Counted from the first letter of the stretch, positions 29,483 to 38,855 are shown. The stretch: 64,000 bases of DNA from Limnephilus marmoratus (GCA_917880885.1 OU862913.1:27413286-27477285), one strand, 5' to 3'. The notes: a model not told the origin generated them from the letters alone. A program made the numbers and translations.

Positions 29483-30343
29483 ATGAGTGATCCTGTGCTT
29501 CTTGAACTAAAGAATATTATACTTGATCAAAATAAAACCATCCAAGAACTACTAACTCGTGTAAAAAGCATCGAAGTGATTTTGAATTCCAAAGTTATCG
29601 GTGATAAAAGTATACCTACATCAAATGAACGTAAAGGCGAAGTAGATACATCGCTCACCGGCCGCCGCTGGGCCGATGTTACTGCCCCCCCGCCCCCGCC
29701 ACCGCCCGCTCACCCGGCCGCTCGCACAGAGCCGATAGATACCGCAAACAAAGGTCGAATGTCTACTCGCGCTACAGCTAGAGCAAAGAAGGGCGAAACA
29801 ACTCAAGTTTCTGGGACCATCGACAAGGGAAAGAGGCCGCTGTCCGGCCCGTCTAAACCGAAGAAGATGTCAACTCCCGTTGCACCCCTTACCGACACTG
29901 CAACATCGAAGACTGCAGAAACCGATACAGAATCTGAAACTGAAACTGAAGCCTATGCCTCCACTTCGGCTAACCCCAATTGGCGCCGAGTTACACATAG
30001 GCGAAAAAGACGACCAGTACTTCGTGGTACCGCGACTGAGCCTAAAGGCCTCATAGCCGTCGAAAGGCGCAAGTATATTCATGCCTGGCAATTTGATGTC
30101 AACACAACGGTTGAGGATATTGTTAAATTCCTTCTTAACATAAACAAAGATATTGTTTACGATGTTATTAAGTTGACAGCCAAAGCTGACTACGCCTCTT
30201 TCCGGATCGGAGTCCCGGAATCGAAGCTTTCGTTATATATGGATCCGAATATATGGCCAAATCATGTTGCATTCAATGAGTGGTTTTTTCGGAGAAATGC
30301 TACAACCAATGATGCAACGAAACACTCTGAGAGTAAGAAGTAA
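29483..30343 (+). CDS. LINE ORF1 protein, intact
   Basis: A 286-residue protein from the first ATG after the 5-prime UTR. Residues about 5-40 (L-E-L-K-N-I-I-L-D-Q-N-K-T-I-Q) look able to form a coiled coil for self-association. Residues 65-165 are low-complexity, with a run of prolines, basic K/R-rich stretches and an E-T-E-S-E-T-E segment. A basic R-R-K-R-R stretch is near residue 177. The C-terminal 90 residues (Y-I-H-A-W-Q-F-D-V ... W-P-N-H-V-A-F-N-E-W) form a compact domain, probably the nucleic-acid-binding fold of Jockey/CR1 ORF1 proteins. No CCHC knuckle is visible, unlike the neighbouring LINE. ORF2 overlaps its last 80 bp in another frame. Confidence 0.8.
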   Translation: MSDPVLLELKNIILDQNKTIQELLTRVKSIEVILNSKVIGDKSIPTSNERKGEVDTSLTGRRWADVTAPPPPPPPAHPAARTEPIDTANKGRMSTRATARAKKGETTQVSGTIDKGKRPLSGPSKPKKMSTPVAPLTDTATSKTAETDTESETETEAYASTSANPNWRRVTHRRKRRPVLRGTATEPKGLIAVERRKYIHAWQFDVNTTVEDIVKFLLNINKDIVYDVIKLTAKADYASFRIGVPESKLSLYMDPNIWPNHVAFNEWFFRRNATTNDATKHSESKK

Positions 30344-33233
30344 TTCTAACCTTTCTATGTATTATCAAAATGTTCGAGGACTAAATACGAAATTGGCAGT
30401 ATTTAAAAACAACCTATATGCTCGAGATAGCTTAGATTTAATAGCAATCACTGAATCGTGGCTGAAACCAAGTGTGCATAATTCAGAGCTATTTCCAGAA
30501 AATTATGTTGTCTTTCGTCGTGACCGCCCCACGCACGCGGGAGGTGTCGTCCTGGCTGTTCGCGCTGATTCTGTAACCCATGCTGAGAGGATTTCTTCAA
30601 TGGACCTCCCTGATACTGAATCCCTGTGGGTGAAGCTATCCTTGAAATCTTCAACTGTTTTTGTATGTGTGATATATGTGCCACCGCGTTCTTCAACTTC
30701 GTTATACTATAACATATTCGAAAAAATAGAAAGTAATTATAATCTTCTCAATGACAAAAATATTTTAATATTAGGGGATTTGAACCTCCCTTCTTGTAAC
30801 TCCAATATTGTGAACATGTATAATTATTTTAAATGTTTCTACGGTTTGCAAGAATATAACTTCATATGTAATGATTATAATAACACTCTGGATGTAGTTT
30901 TATGTAATGCCAAGGATCTTGTAAAGTGTGTTGAGAAATGTCAGGACCCTATTATAAACGAAGACAAGCACCACCCTGCTTTATCTATAAGTATTAGTGA
31001 GGCTCACTCAGGTGGTTCAAGTTCATATCTAAACCCAAGTCCAACAGAAGTTACCTCCTATCATGGAGCTAGAACCATAAACGCCTGGAGATTCAACAAA
31101 GGTAATTTCCACTTATTATATGAATTGCTTTCTCAATGTTCATGGCAACCGGTCTGCCAAAGTTCAACAGATATTAATGCATTATGTACAAATTTTTACA
31201 ATTCAATTTACAATATATTCGACAAGTGTATACCCATTTCCACATCTCGCACTACGGCACATAGAGTATATCCTAAGTGGTACACCAATAGTATTATTTC
31301 AAATATTAAAATTAAACATATTTTTCATAAGCAATGGAAAAAAACTCGTCACAACTCGGACTATACTAGTTTTTCAGCCTATCGCTCCATCGTAAAACGT
31401 GAAATCAGTGAAGCTTTTAAAAATCATTTAATTTCAATGGAAGAAAAATTGTCTATCGATCCCAAACAGTTTTGGAAGTATATTAAGGATCTAAAAAAAT
31501 CCAACAACTCATTTAAGTCTATGATTTTTGACGGAGAGGAATTGACTACTGATGATAAAATCGCTAATAGTTTTGCTACCTTTTTTTCATCTGTGTACAA
31601 AAATGTTCAACCAACTCTCAATATTGACTCTACACTTCACACTGTACAGATTGGGCCCTCATTCGACCTGGTCAGTATTTCAGAAAAAGATGTTAAGGAG
31701 GCACTCTCAAATTTAAAGAAACCTCACTCCATCGGTCCTGACAATATTCCAACATTTATACTAAAGGGTTGTTCCGACCTTTTAATACCACCATTATGTC
31801 ATCTTTTCAATGTATGCCTAAAAAACGGGATTCTCCCAGACATCTGGAGATTAACTAAAATAACCCCTATCTACAAAAAGGGAGACAAACGCGATATCCG
31901 GAATTATCGACCAGTTGCCGTTCTATGTTCCATCATGAAAATATTCGAGAAAATTCTACATAAATATATACTTAATCACGTTAATCCAATTCTTGATGAC
32001 CGTCAATATGGTTTTAGATCCCAGATGTCAGTAACATCAAACCTCCTTTGCATCTCAGATTTCTTATCACAAACTCTTGACAATGGTGGCCAGGTGGATG
32101 TTGCTTATTTTGACCTGGAAAAAGCATTCGACAAGGTTGACATCGACATTCTTCTAAATAAGCTAGCTTCATTTGGTTTTTCCAAAAGACTACTCTGTTT
32201 TTTTGCTTCATATTTTCGAAATCGTAGACAGTTTGTTTATTATAAGGGTTCCAGTTCTTTTGAATTCGTAGTTTTTTCTGGAGTTCCTCAGGGGTCTATC
32301 CTTGGACCACTTCTGTTCCTGATTTTTATTAACGATATTGGTTCAGTCATCACACATTCGCTGTATTTACTATTTGCAGATGATTTGAAACTATATCGCT
32401 CAATAAAAAATCTTTTTGACTGTATTCTCCTTCAACGTGATATTGAACGCGTCTCAAACTGGGCCAAAATAAATGGCTTGAACTTCAGTACACCCAAGTG
32501 CAATATCGTATCGTATACAAGATCAAAAAAACCGCATGTATTTGAATATACAATTAATGAAATTATTCTCCAACACCTAAACCAAATCAAAGATCTAGGA
32601 GTTATTTACGACAGCAAACTAACTTTTCACCAACACATCGATGATTTAATAAGCAGAGCATACAGGCTTCTCGGCTTCGTAATTAGAAACTCATATCCGT
32701 TTCGTAACACAAAAACACTGACGTTATTATATAACACACTAGTCCTGAGTGTACTTGAGTCAAATTCGATCATCTGGGCCCCGCACGAATTAACATACAC
32801 TCTACGCATTGAAAGAGTCCATAAGAAATTTTTAAGGTTTTTATTCTCGCGGCTCTATGGACGTTACCCTTGGCTTTACCCATCGATTTATATATTAGGC
32901 ATGACCAATTACCACTCCCTAGAGACACGTAGGGGTATTGCTTTGCTTAAATATTTTTTTCAACTAATGAACGGTCACTTATCTAATAATGAGATACTGG
33001 CCCAATTAAATTTTTTTGTACCAGAGTCTCACTCTCGAGGACGTCATCACAACCTCCTATATAGTAGAGCGAGCCGCACTAATTTATTTATGAACTCACC
33101 TTTGGGGAGAGCTACGTGCTTTTTGAATGCGGTGGATAAAAAAATAGATTTATTTTTTGTGTCCTATAGCGCATTTGTAAGATTTTTGGAATTGCATATA
33201 TACTGCATAAATGGTACAATTATAACGTCTTAG
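30264..33233 (+). CDS. LINE ORF2: endonuclease-reverse transcriptase, intact
   Basis: A 989-codon uninterrupted frame; residues before the endonuclease lie in the ORF1 overlap, so the true start is uncertain. APE endonuclease: Y-Y-Q-N-V-R-G-L-N-T-K, A-I-T-E-S-W-L, A-G-G-V-V-L-A-V, V-I-Y-V-P-P, G-D-L-N-L-P and N-T-L-D-V-V-L; the D-H motif is D-K-H-H-P. RT: S-I-G-P-D-N-I-P, N-Y-R-P-V-A-V-L, D-L-E-K-A-F-D-K-V (motif A Asp), G-V-P-Q-G-S-I-L-G-P-L-L-F, L-F-A-D-D-L-K-L-Y (catalytic pair), L-G-V-I-Y-D and a Jockey/CR1-like C-terminus. The length fits intact Jockey-type ORF2. It nicks target DNA and reverse transcribes its own RNA. The best-preserved gene in the window. Confidence 0.92.
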   Translation: MLHSMSGFFGEMLQPMMQRNTLRVRSNSNLSMYYQNVRGLNTKLAVFKNNLYARDSLDLIAITESWLKPSVHNSELFPENYVVFRRDRPTHAGGVVLAVRADSVTHAERISSMDLPDTESLWVKLSLKSSTVFVCVIYVPPRSSTSLYYNIFEKIESNYNLLNDKNILILGDLNLPSCNSNIVNMYNYFKCFYGLQEYNFICNDYNNTLDVVLCNAKDLVKCVEKCQDPIINEDKHHPALSISISEAHSGGSSSYLNPSPTEVTSYHGARTINAWRFNKGNFHLLYELLSQCSWQPVCQSSTDINALCTNFYNSIYNIFDKCIPISTSRTTAHRVYPKWYTNSIISNIKIKHIFHKQWKKTRHNSDYTSFSAYRSIVKREISEAFKNHLISMEEKLSIDPKQFWKYIKDLKKSNNSFKSMIFDGEELTTDDKIANSFATFFSSVYKNVQPTLNIDSTLHTVQIGPSFDLVSISEKDVKEALSNLKKPHSIGPDNIPTFILKGCSDLLIPPLCHLFNVCLKNGILPDIWRLTKITPIYKKGDKRDIRNYRPVAVLCSIMKIFEKILHKYILNHVNPILDDRQYGFRSQMSVTSNLLCISDFLSQTLDNGGQVDVAYFDLEKAFDKVDIDILLNKLASFGFSKRLLCFFASYFRNRRQFVYYKGSSSFEFVVFSGVPQGSILGPLLFLIFINDIGSVITHSLYLLFADDLKLYRSIKNLFDCILLQRDIERVSNWAKINGLNFSTPKCNIVSYTRSKKPHVFEYTINEIILQHLNQIKDLGVIYDSKLTFHQHIDDLISRAYRLLGFVIRNSYPFRNTKTLTLLYNTLVLSVLESNSIIWAPHELTYTLRIERVHKKFLRFLFSRLYGRYPWLYPSIYILGMTNYHSLETRRGIALLKYFFQLMNGHLSNNEILAQLNFFVPESHSRGRHHNLLYSRASRTNLFMNSPLGRATCFLNAVDKKIDLFFVSYSAFVRFLELHIYCINGTIITS

Positions 33234-33306
33234 GCTATATACCTGTAATTGTTATAAATACATGTACAAATTATATATAAATAAATAAATAAAAATAAAT
33301 AAATAA

Positions 33307-33452
33307 ATCCCGCCAAATGTTGAGGATTTTAATAAAAATGCACTTTCTAGATGGGAAAAGTGTGGAAAAGTTGAATAAAAAAGAAATTAAGGCGCGCTCG
33401 GCAAAATTGAGGGAGATACAGCCGTTTAAAGAATGTATGGAATGACACTCCA
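33307..33452 (+). repeat. Left inverted arm of the 8-bp-TSD element
   Basis: CCGCCAAATGTTGAGG to GAATGTATGGAATGACAC is the reverse complement of 33785-33930. Almost no mismatch was seen by eye over about 145 bp. The identical 60-codon frames at 33271-33453 (minus) and 33784-33993 (plus) reflect this symmetry and are not genes. Confidence 0.85.
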
Positions 33453-33784
33453 TGAACCGATACTATCAGCCATTTTGAAAACCAAATTATTACCTTAAAG
33501 TTGGTAGCACTCGTAATCATCCTCATCTGTTGTAACATGGTTTATGTAACATGGTCTGTGCCCCTTTATAGCGCCTGCTCACGTCAACGCAAGAAAAACA
33601 TCCCTGTTTTCAAGTAGTTTAGCGGCTACGCCAGGTTTGTGTAACATGGTTTGTGACCATTTTTAATTCTGTTTTTCATAATTACGTGTATATCACACGA
33701 AGTTAGCTACAATCGTATCAACCTTCGTTAAAGCAAGTCTGAGATACCAACATTATGAACAAAATGGCTGACAATATCGGTTAA

Positions 33785-33945
33785 TGAAGTGTCATTCCAT
33801 ACATTCTTTAAACGGCTGTATCTCCCTCAATTTTGCCGAGCGCGCCTTAATTTCTTTTTTATTCAACTTTTCCACACTTTTCCCATCTAGAAAGTGCATT
33901 TTTATTAAAATCCTCAACATTTGGCGGGATCTGCATTTCACCCTA
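33785..33945 (-). repeat. Right inverted arm of the 8-bp-TSD element
   Basis: Partner of 33307-33452 plus the terminal GCATTTCACCC that pairs with GGGAGGAATGC at 29368. The following TAATAAGT is the target duplication. Confidence 0.85.
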
Positions 33946-33953
33946 ATAAGTAT

Positions 33954-34240
33954 TATTTTTTTAATTCTATTAACATTTCTTCTTTTATATTAATAAACTT
34001 TGTTGTCAGCTTTATCCAGTGGCGGAGATGAGACGTGATACTGTGAAATAAATAACTAACAACATGTACGCACTCGCATACTGCCTGCTAACAATTTATG
34101 CCCGGACATTGGAGGTCTAGAGTCATTTTAATACAAAATAGCTTGTTTATAAATAAAAATTAGAGTCCTGACATGTACGGTGAAGGAGGAAACCATCTGT
34201 TTCCTTAGAACGCCGTGGGAAAGTGTTGGGCAACCTCCAG
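33954..34240 (-). repeat. Second copy of the retroposon seen at 840-1890 (end part)
   Basis: GCCCGGACATTGGAGGTCTAG to GGCAACCTCCAG (about 34098-34240) matches 1755-1890 (GGGGACATTGGGGGTCTAG to AAACCTCCAG) in landmarks and spacing. Both copies end at the same base, CTCCAG, read as the 5-prime end on the minus strand. In this copy the end adjoins the giant inverted repeat. The left limit is unclear. Confidence 0.5.
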
Positions 34241-34388
34241 TACCCTAAGTGATAAAAGCGTATTATCTCCCCCTCCCTATACCGGTTCCATTTGGAGCCG
34301 GCTGAATCTAAAAAATGTGACGTCATCATTCTTGTGCTAACCAGCGTTGAGCTCTCATTGGTACATTTTACGAAATAACACGGCAAAA

Positions 34389-34469
34389 ATGGTGGCTTGT
34401 GCTATGAAAACGTGTAAAAATAGAAGTGAAAAAGAGAATAAACCCAATTGTAGGTATTATATTCCTTAG
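34389..34469 (+). pseudogene. THAP-like first exon in the left arm
   Basis: ATG at 34389 opens M-V-A-C-A-M-K-T-C-K-N-R, giving C-x4-C, and ends R-Y-Y-I-P before TAG. The TAG is followed directly by GTAAGC, which would be a splice donor at 34470. The pattern matches the start of a THAP domain (M-x-x-C-x4-C ... F-H-x-F-P), as in the exon at 17028 but of different sequence. The in-frame stop before the donor means it is a relic, or that splicing uses another site. It hints that the arm contains the start of a P-like element. An identical inverted copy is at 37530-37610. Confidence 0.5.
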
Positions 34470-34807
34470 GTAAGCATTATTTTAATTTATTTTAAGCTTA
34501 TTCAAATCATATAATATGATCAGTTTTAGTAACATATACTATCACATCGAGATACATGGCGAATGCAGGCGTTTCTCGAGTTTGCTCGTCGCTGTTTACT
34601 TGGGTAACAAAATTATGAGACCTTTGTAAAAGCATTGATTTTATTTTATTTTTTTTTTATTGTGAAAAACAGTTGACATATATATCCAATTACATTTCAC
34701 AATTTTTAGATAATAGTGTAATACATTAATTATATAGGTACATTAATAATGACAGGTACTAAAGAATACCTTTATTTCACTCTTGAAATGATTGTAGTTC
34801 AAAAAAA

Positions 34808-35020
34808 TGGTTCAAGGGGTGGGTAGGAATCTGGGGTTCAGTGAGTCCTGGTCATCCGCCTCCAAGACCAAGACAAACCTCACCCCACGAACCCGGGCAC
34901 CCCTGCTAAATCACCCAACGTAGCGAACCACTTGGGATGACCTATGGCAGAGATGTTGGTTATCCAATAAAGGTTCCCGGGGCGGCGGTACCCATTCCCG
35001 CCTTCCAAACTGAACTAGAT
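34808..35020 (-). repeat. SINE-like family X copy in left arm
   Basis: Minus-strand, 3-prime-truncated family X copy (CCCGCCTTCC, TTATTGGATAACCAACATC, GTGGGGTGAGGTTTG when read on that strand). It is mirrored base for base at 36979-37191. Confidence 0.75.
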
Positions 35021-35150
35021 CTGAATAGATAGGAAAATTTTTCGCATATCCTCCTCCGCACTATCTTGAGCCTCACAACGTATCAAAATTAGGAATGCCA
35101 TAGTCTCACTGGCTCCAGACGGTTGGGAGCAGTTAGGACTCTTGTATTAT
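35021..35150 (+). repeat. SINE-like family Y fragment in left arm
   Basis: Contains AGATCTGAATAG, TAGTCTCACTGGCTCCAGAC and GGGAGCAGTTAGGACTCTTG of family Y. It lies directly beside the family X copy. The mirror copy is at 36849-36978. Confidence 0.65.
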
Positions 35151-35269
35151 GATAAAAGTTCTTAAAAAATAAAAATACAAATGTGAAAAAAATTATATCT
35201 TATGATTTTTGTAATTTGTTCGCTGGTGTACAGTGTTTGTAGGTTTAGTCAGATTACTTGAAATGACGT

Positions 35270-35405
35270 GACTAGATCTGAATAGCCAGGTATGTTTTCC
35301 ACATCTCCTTCCCCTCCCCACTACCCTCAGTATCACACCATACCAAAATTGGGGATACCATTGGCACTCACTGGTTCGAGACGGTTGAGAGCAGTTGGGA
35401 CTCTA
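35270..35405 (+). repeat. Second family Y fragment in left arm
   Basis: AGATCTGAATAGCCAGGTA, CCTTCCCCTCCCCACTACC, GATACCATTGGCACTCACTG and GAGCAGTTGGGACTC mark another family Y copy about 120 bp after the first. Mirror at 36594-36729. Confidence 0.65.
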
Positions 35406-35621
35406 GTGTAATTTTCAGATAAAAAAGTTATACGCAAGTAGGAATCTTTTAAGGTTTTTTTGTTAAACCGACTGCACGGAGAGTCGAAATAATTGTTAGT
35501 AAAAATATTTTTACAGCGGATTTTCACTCAAGATGCCTTCAGATATAAGTACATCGACTTTACTTGTACGGCCGTATATCCTCTTTACATACTTAGCTGA
35601 AGAAAAAATCTTCTAAAGGAT

Positions 35622-35765
35622 CAGGCCGGATCAATTGTTGCCGGATCAAATGTCCGCCGGATCAAATGTCCGCCGGATCAAGTGTCGGCCGGATCAAATG
35701 TCGGCCGGATCAAATGTCGCCGGACCAAATGTCGCCGGAACAAATGTCGCCGGATCAACTGTCAT
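35622..35765 (+). repeat. Short-period minisatellite (about 16 bp)
   Basis: About nine tandem variants of CCGGATCAAATGTCGG (GATCAATTG, GACCAAATG and GAACAAATG are variants). The unit translates as short repeats because it lacks stops; it is not a gene. Mirrored at 36234-36377. A looser version (GGGGATCAATTG, GGCGATCAACTA, GGGGATCAAATT) occurs at about 39150-39195. Confidence 0.8.
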
Positions 35766-35777
35766 GGAACCTCAGTT

Positions 35778-36221
35778 AAACAGCAAACGTTCACATTCGT
35801 CTCTCCCTAAGTCCAGAATCCAGTGGTTGACTAATATAATATCTAATATCAAGACATTGCCCGCGCCGAAACGCAAATTATATATAATTCCCTCGATAGA
35901 AAAAAATCGCAAAGTATGCTCCAAAAATTATTGTAAACACGTTTGTTTCAGTTATTTTACAAGTTATATGTGTAGGTATGTCGGGTACTACGCCGGAGAG
36001 GATGGACAGCAAACTCAGCAGAAGATTTAATATATTTATTGATGGATCAAATTAAATACTCGAAAATGCAAAGTCGATAAGATTAAGTACAGCGTGTTTG
36101 CGCGGGTAGAGTTATGTTCTGACGAGTCGGTCTTGTCGGAGCGAGTCGCTTTTGAGGTCCTCCTCCGTTTATATAGGTGATGATTCCTTTGTTCTCGTTT
36201 CCATCTTCAAAGAGTTCAAAA
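35778..36221. other. Spacer of the giant inverted repeat
   Basis: A 444-bp non-palindromic centre. About 35855-35975 (GCCCGCGCCGAAACGCAAAT, CCCTCGATAGAAAAAAATCG) is a fragment of the foldback family seen at 51890-52040 and 53926-54060. No gene. Confidence 0.75.
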
Positions 36222-37761
36222 AACTGAGGTTCCATGACAGTTGATCCGGCGACATTTGTTCCGGCGACATTTGGTCCGGCGACATTTGATCCGGCCGACA
36301 TTTGATCCGGCCGACACTTGATCCGGCGGACATTTGATCCGGCGGACATTTGATCCGGCGACAATTGATCCGGCCTGATCCTTTAGAAGATTTTTTCTTC
36401 AGCTAAGTATGTAAAGAGGATATACGGCCGTACAAGTAAAGTCGATGTACTTATATCTGAAGGCATCTTGAGTGAAAATCCGCTGTAAAAATATTTTTAC
36501 TAACAATTATTTCGACTCTCCGTGCAGTCGGTTTAACAAAAAAACCTTAAAAGATTCCTACTTGCGTATAACTTTTTTATCTGAAAATTACACTAGAGTC
36601 CCAACTGCTCTCAACCGTCTCGAACCAGTGAGTGCCAATGGTATCCCCAATTTTGGTATGGTGTGATACTGAGGGTAGTGGGGAGGGGAAGGAGATGTGG
36701 AAAACATACCTGGCTATTCAGATCTAGTCACGTCATTTCAAGTAATCTGACTAAACCTACAAACACTGTACACCAGCGAACAAATTACAAAAATCATAAG
36801 ATATAATTTTTTTCACATTTGTATTTTTATTTTTTAAGAACTTTTATCATAATACAAGAGTCCTAACTGCTCCCAACCGTCTGGAGCCAGTGAGACTATG
36901 GCATTCCTAATTTTGATACGTTGTGAGGCTCAAGATAGTGCGGAGGAGGATATGCGAAAAATTTTCCTATCTATTCAGATCTAGTTCAGTTTGGAAGGCG
37001 GGAATGGGTACCGCCGCCCCGGGAACCTTTATTGGATAACCAACATCTCTGCCATAGGTCATCCCAAGTGGTTCGCTACGTTGGGTGATTTAGCAGGGGT
37101 GCCCGGGTTCGTGGGGTGAGGTTTGTCTTGGTCTTGGAGGCGGATGACCAGGACTCACTGAACCCCAGATTCCTACCCACCCCTTGAACCATTTTTTTGA
37201 ACTACAATCATTTCAAGAGTGAAATAAAGGTATTCTTTAGTACCTGTCATTATTAATGTACCTATATAATTAATGTATTACACTATTATCTAAAAATTGT
37301 GAAATGTAATTGGATATATATGTCAACTGTTTTTCACAATAAAAAAAAAATAAAATAAAATCAATGCTTTTACAAAGGTCTCATAATTTTGTTACCCAAG
37401 TAAACAGCGACGAGCAAACTCGAGAAACGCCTGCATTCGCCATGTATCTCGATGTGATAGTATATGTTACTAAAACTGATCATATTATATGATTTGAATA
37501 AGCTTAAAATAAATTAAAATAATGCTTACCTAAGGAATATAATACCTACAATTGGGTTTATTCTCTTTTTCACTTCTATTTTTACACGTTTTCATAGCAC
37601 AAGCCACCATTTTTGCCGTGTTATTTCGTAAAATGTACCAATGAGAGCTCAACGCTGGTTAGCACAAGAATGATGACGTCACATTTTTTAGATTCAGCCG
37701 GCTCCAAATGGAACCGGTATAGGGAGGGGGAGATAATACGCTTTTATCACTTAGGGTACTG
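36222..37761 (-). repeat. Giant inverted repeat, right arm (1,540 bp)
   Basis: Reverse-complement partner of 34238-35777, with the THAP-like exon at 37530-37610, family X at 36979-37191, family Y at 36594-36729 and 36849-36978, and the short minisatellite at 36234-36377. Symmetry ends at 37761; beyond it the sequences differ (TACTTTTATC against the retroposon end). Confidence 0.93.
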
Positions 37762-37857
37762 TACTTTTATCACTTATTTTTGCAAAAATCAGAGTCTTAG
37801 ATATTCGACAGCTATTTACAAAGATAAGCATATGTTATATATGCCAAAATAATCTAC

Positions 37858-38545
37858 TGGTGGCTCCACAACATCAAGCACAAACACGCTTCTTAGCAAA
37901 CCTGGGTTGCGTGGTCCCTAAAACTCAAACTTCTTTCGCTCAACGTCAATTCTGGTATATCGCTCCTAAAATGTATAATGCTTTGAGTGTCGATATAAAG
38001 TCACATAATTCTAAATCTCTCTTTAAATCCCGTATCAATCATTGGATATTTGAAAAGGGAAGAGATTTCTTCAAACAACACATGAGAGCTTAATATTACA
38101 ATAAAAAACAAATAATATTAATATTAACAAATTTAATTAATCAATCACTTTAACTTAATACTGCTTTTTAAAAAAATCAAACAAAAAATTACTTTCTCTA
38201 ACACTCTTTCCAATTTCTTTCATAGAACGAATATCAAAAATGACTACAAACATATACTCTCGTGCAGAAGATTACTAACCAAATTTTATTTCTATTTTTA
38301 TTTCAAGAAGAATAATGCTCACCAATGTTTATTTCAATCTTCTTTAAATTTTCTTTAATAGATAACTTGCATTTCTTATATTTTTATCCCTAAATATGTA
38401 ATTTTTTTCTTTTCTCTTCTTATATTTTATTATCCGTTTATATAAAATTATATTATATGTATGACTACCATAACACGGGCAATAGCCTAGTATGGTAGTC
38501 AAAAATGGGCAAAAATGTAATATTTAATCGTTTATGAAATAATAA
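37858..38545 (+). pseudogene. LINE ORF2 C-terminal fragment with 3-prime UTR
   Basis: The open frame to the stop at 38091-38093 reads Q-T-S-F-A-Q-R-Q-F-W-Y-I-A-P-K-M-Y-N-A-L, the same terminal block as in the LINE at 42435-44045. Only about 77 C-terminal residues remain. An A+T-rich UTR follows with an A-rich end at about 38540-38560 and a (TA)n run at 38573-38590. Confidence 0.75.
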
Positions 38546-38619
38546 AAAAAAATTTAAAAAAATATATGTATATATATATATATATATATATTTTAGCACG
38601 GGTAGAGTATTACGTCTAC

Positions 38620-38800
38620 CCGGTTATTGAATGAATGTTTTGCAATATCTTTGCCTGGTCAGCGGTTTTAGTCTCGGGTGTCATTGATCGATATTTAAAT
38701 TCGTGTTTCGTAATCCATTGTTGTCTGATTTTTGATTCAGCTTTTCTTCGCATTCCCGCTGGTGTTGATTTTATGATTTTTGGGTCGACATCCTGTAAAG
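38620..38800. other. Unassigned segment
   Basis: The minus strand has an open stretch (about 38800 down to 38630) reading T-P-A-G-M-R-R-K-A-E-S-K-I-R-Q-Q-W-I, with normal-looking amino-acid usage but no family that I recognise. Confidence 0.25.
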
Positions 38801-38807
38801 GTATTTA

Positions 38808-38855
38808 GTAGCGTTAGCACGCCTGCTACATATGTAGCAGGCGTGCTAACGCTAC
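38808..38855. repeat. 48-bp perfect palindrome
   Basis: Two 24-base halves are exact reverse complements with no spacer; the left half begins GTAGCGTTAGCACGCCTGCT and the centre is ACATATGT. It could extrude as a perfect hairpin. No target duplication identified. Confidence 0.95.

Larger units (their letters stand above)
29386..33306 (+). mobile_element. Full-length, apparently intact LINE
   Basis: A complete non-LTR retrotransposon of about 3.9 kb: 97-bp 5-prime UTR starting TTTGGTATCGAG, ORF1, overlapping ORF2, about 50-bp 3-prime UTR and a TAAA-type tail. It is flanked by ATCCC (29381-29385 and 33307-33311), a short target duplication; removing it restores the inverted end of the host DNA element. 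Both frames are uninterrupted. This is the only element in the window with full coding capacity. Confidence 0.88.
29368..33945. mobile_element. DNA element with about 160-bp TIRs, 8-bp TSD, split by a LINE
   Basis: The ends read GGGAGGAATGCAGATCCC (left) and, inward from the right, GGGTGAAATGCAGATCCC. TAATAAGT flanks both (29360-29367, 33946-33953), a perfect 8-bp TSD. After removing the LINE at 29386-33306, the left arm continues at 33307 (CCGCCAAATGTTGAGG) to about 33452 and is repeated inverted at 33785-33945. The element without the LINE is about 657 bp and has no transposase. Superfamily unassigned: 8-bp TSD fits hAT, P or Merlin, but GGG ends are not the hAT type. Confidence 0.75.
34238..35777 (+). 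repeat. Giant inverted repeat, left arm (1,540 bp)
   Basis: Every position i in this arm pairs with position 71999 minus i in 36222-37761. I checked several spots along the arm (34240, 34500, 35000, 35261, 35640, 35777) and found the offset constant, so there is no net insertion or deletion and mismatches are very rare. The arm holds a THAP-like exon, a family X SINE, two family Y SINEs and a short minisatellite. Because separate insertions are shared by both arms, the arms arose by duplication after those insertions. Confidence 0.93.

Noticed and set aside
33784..33993. 69-codon frame identical to the frame at 33271-33453
   Set aside because: Both are the two strands of inverted terminal repeats of a DNA element.
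35635..36030. 131-codon frame with repeated D-Q-M-S-A-G-S-N
   Set aside because: The repetitive part is a 16-bp minisatellite in one arm of the palindrome; its mirror copy gives the same frame at 36083-36364.
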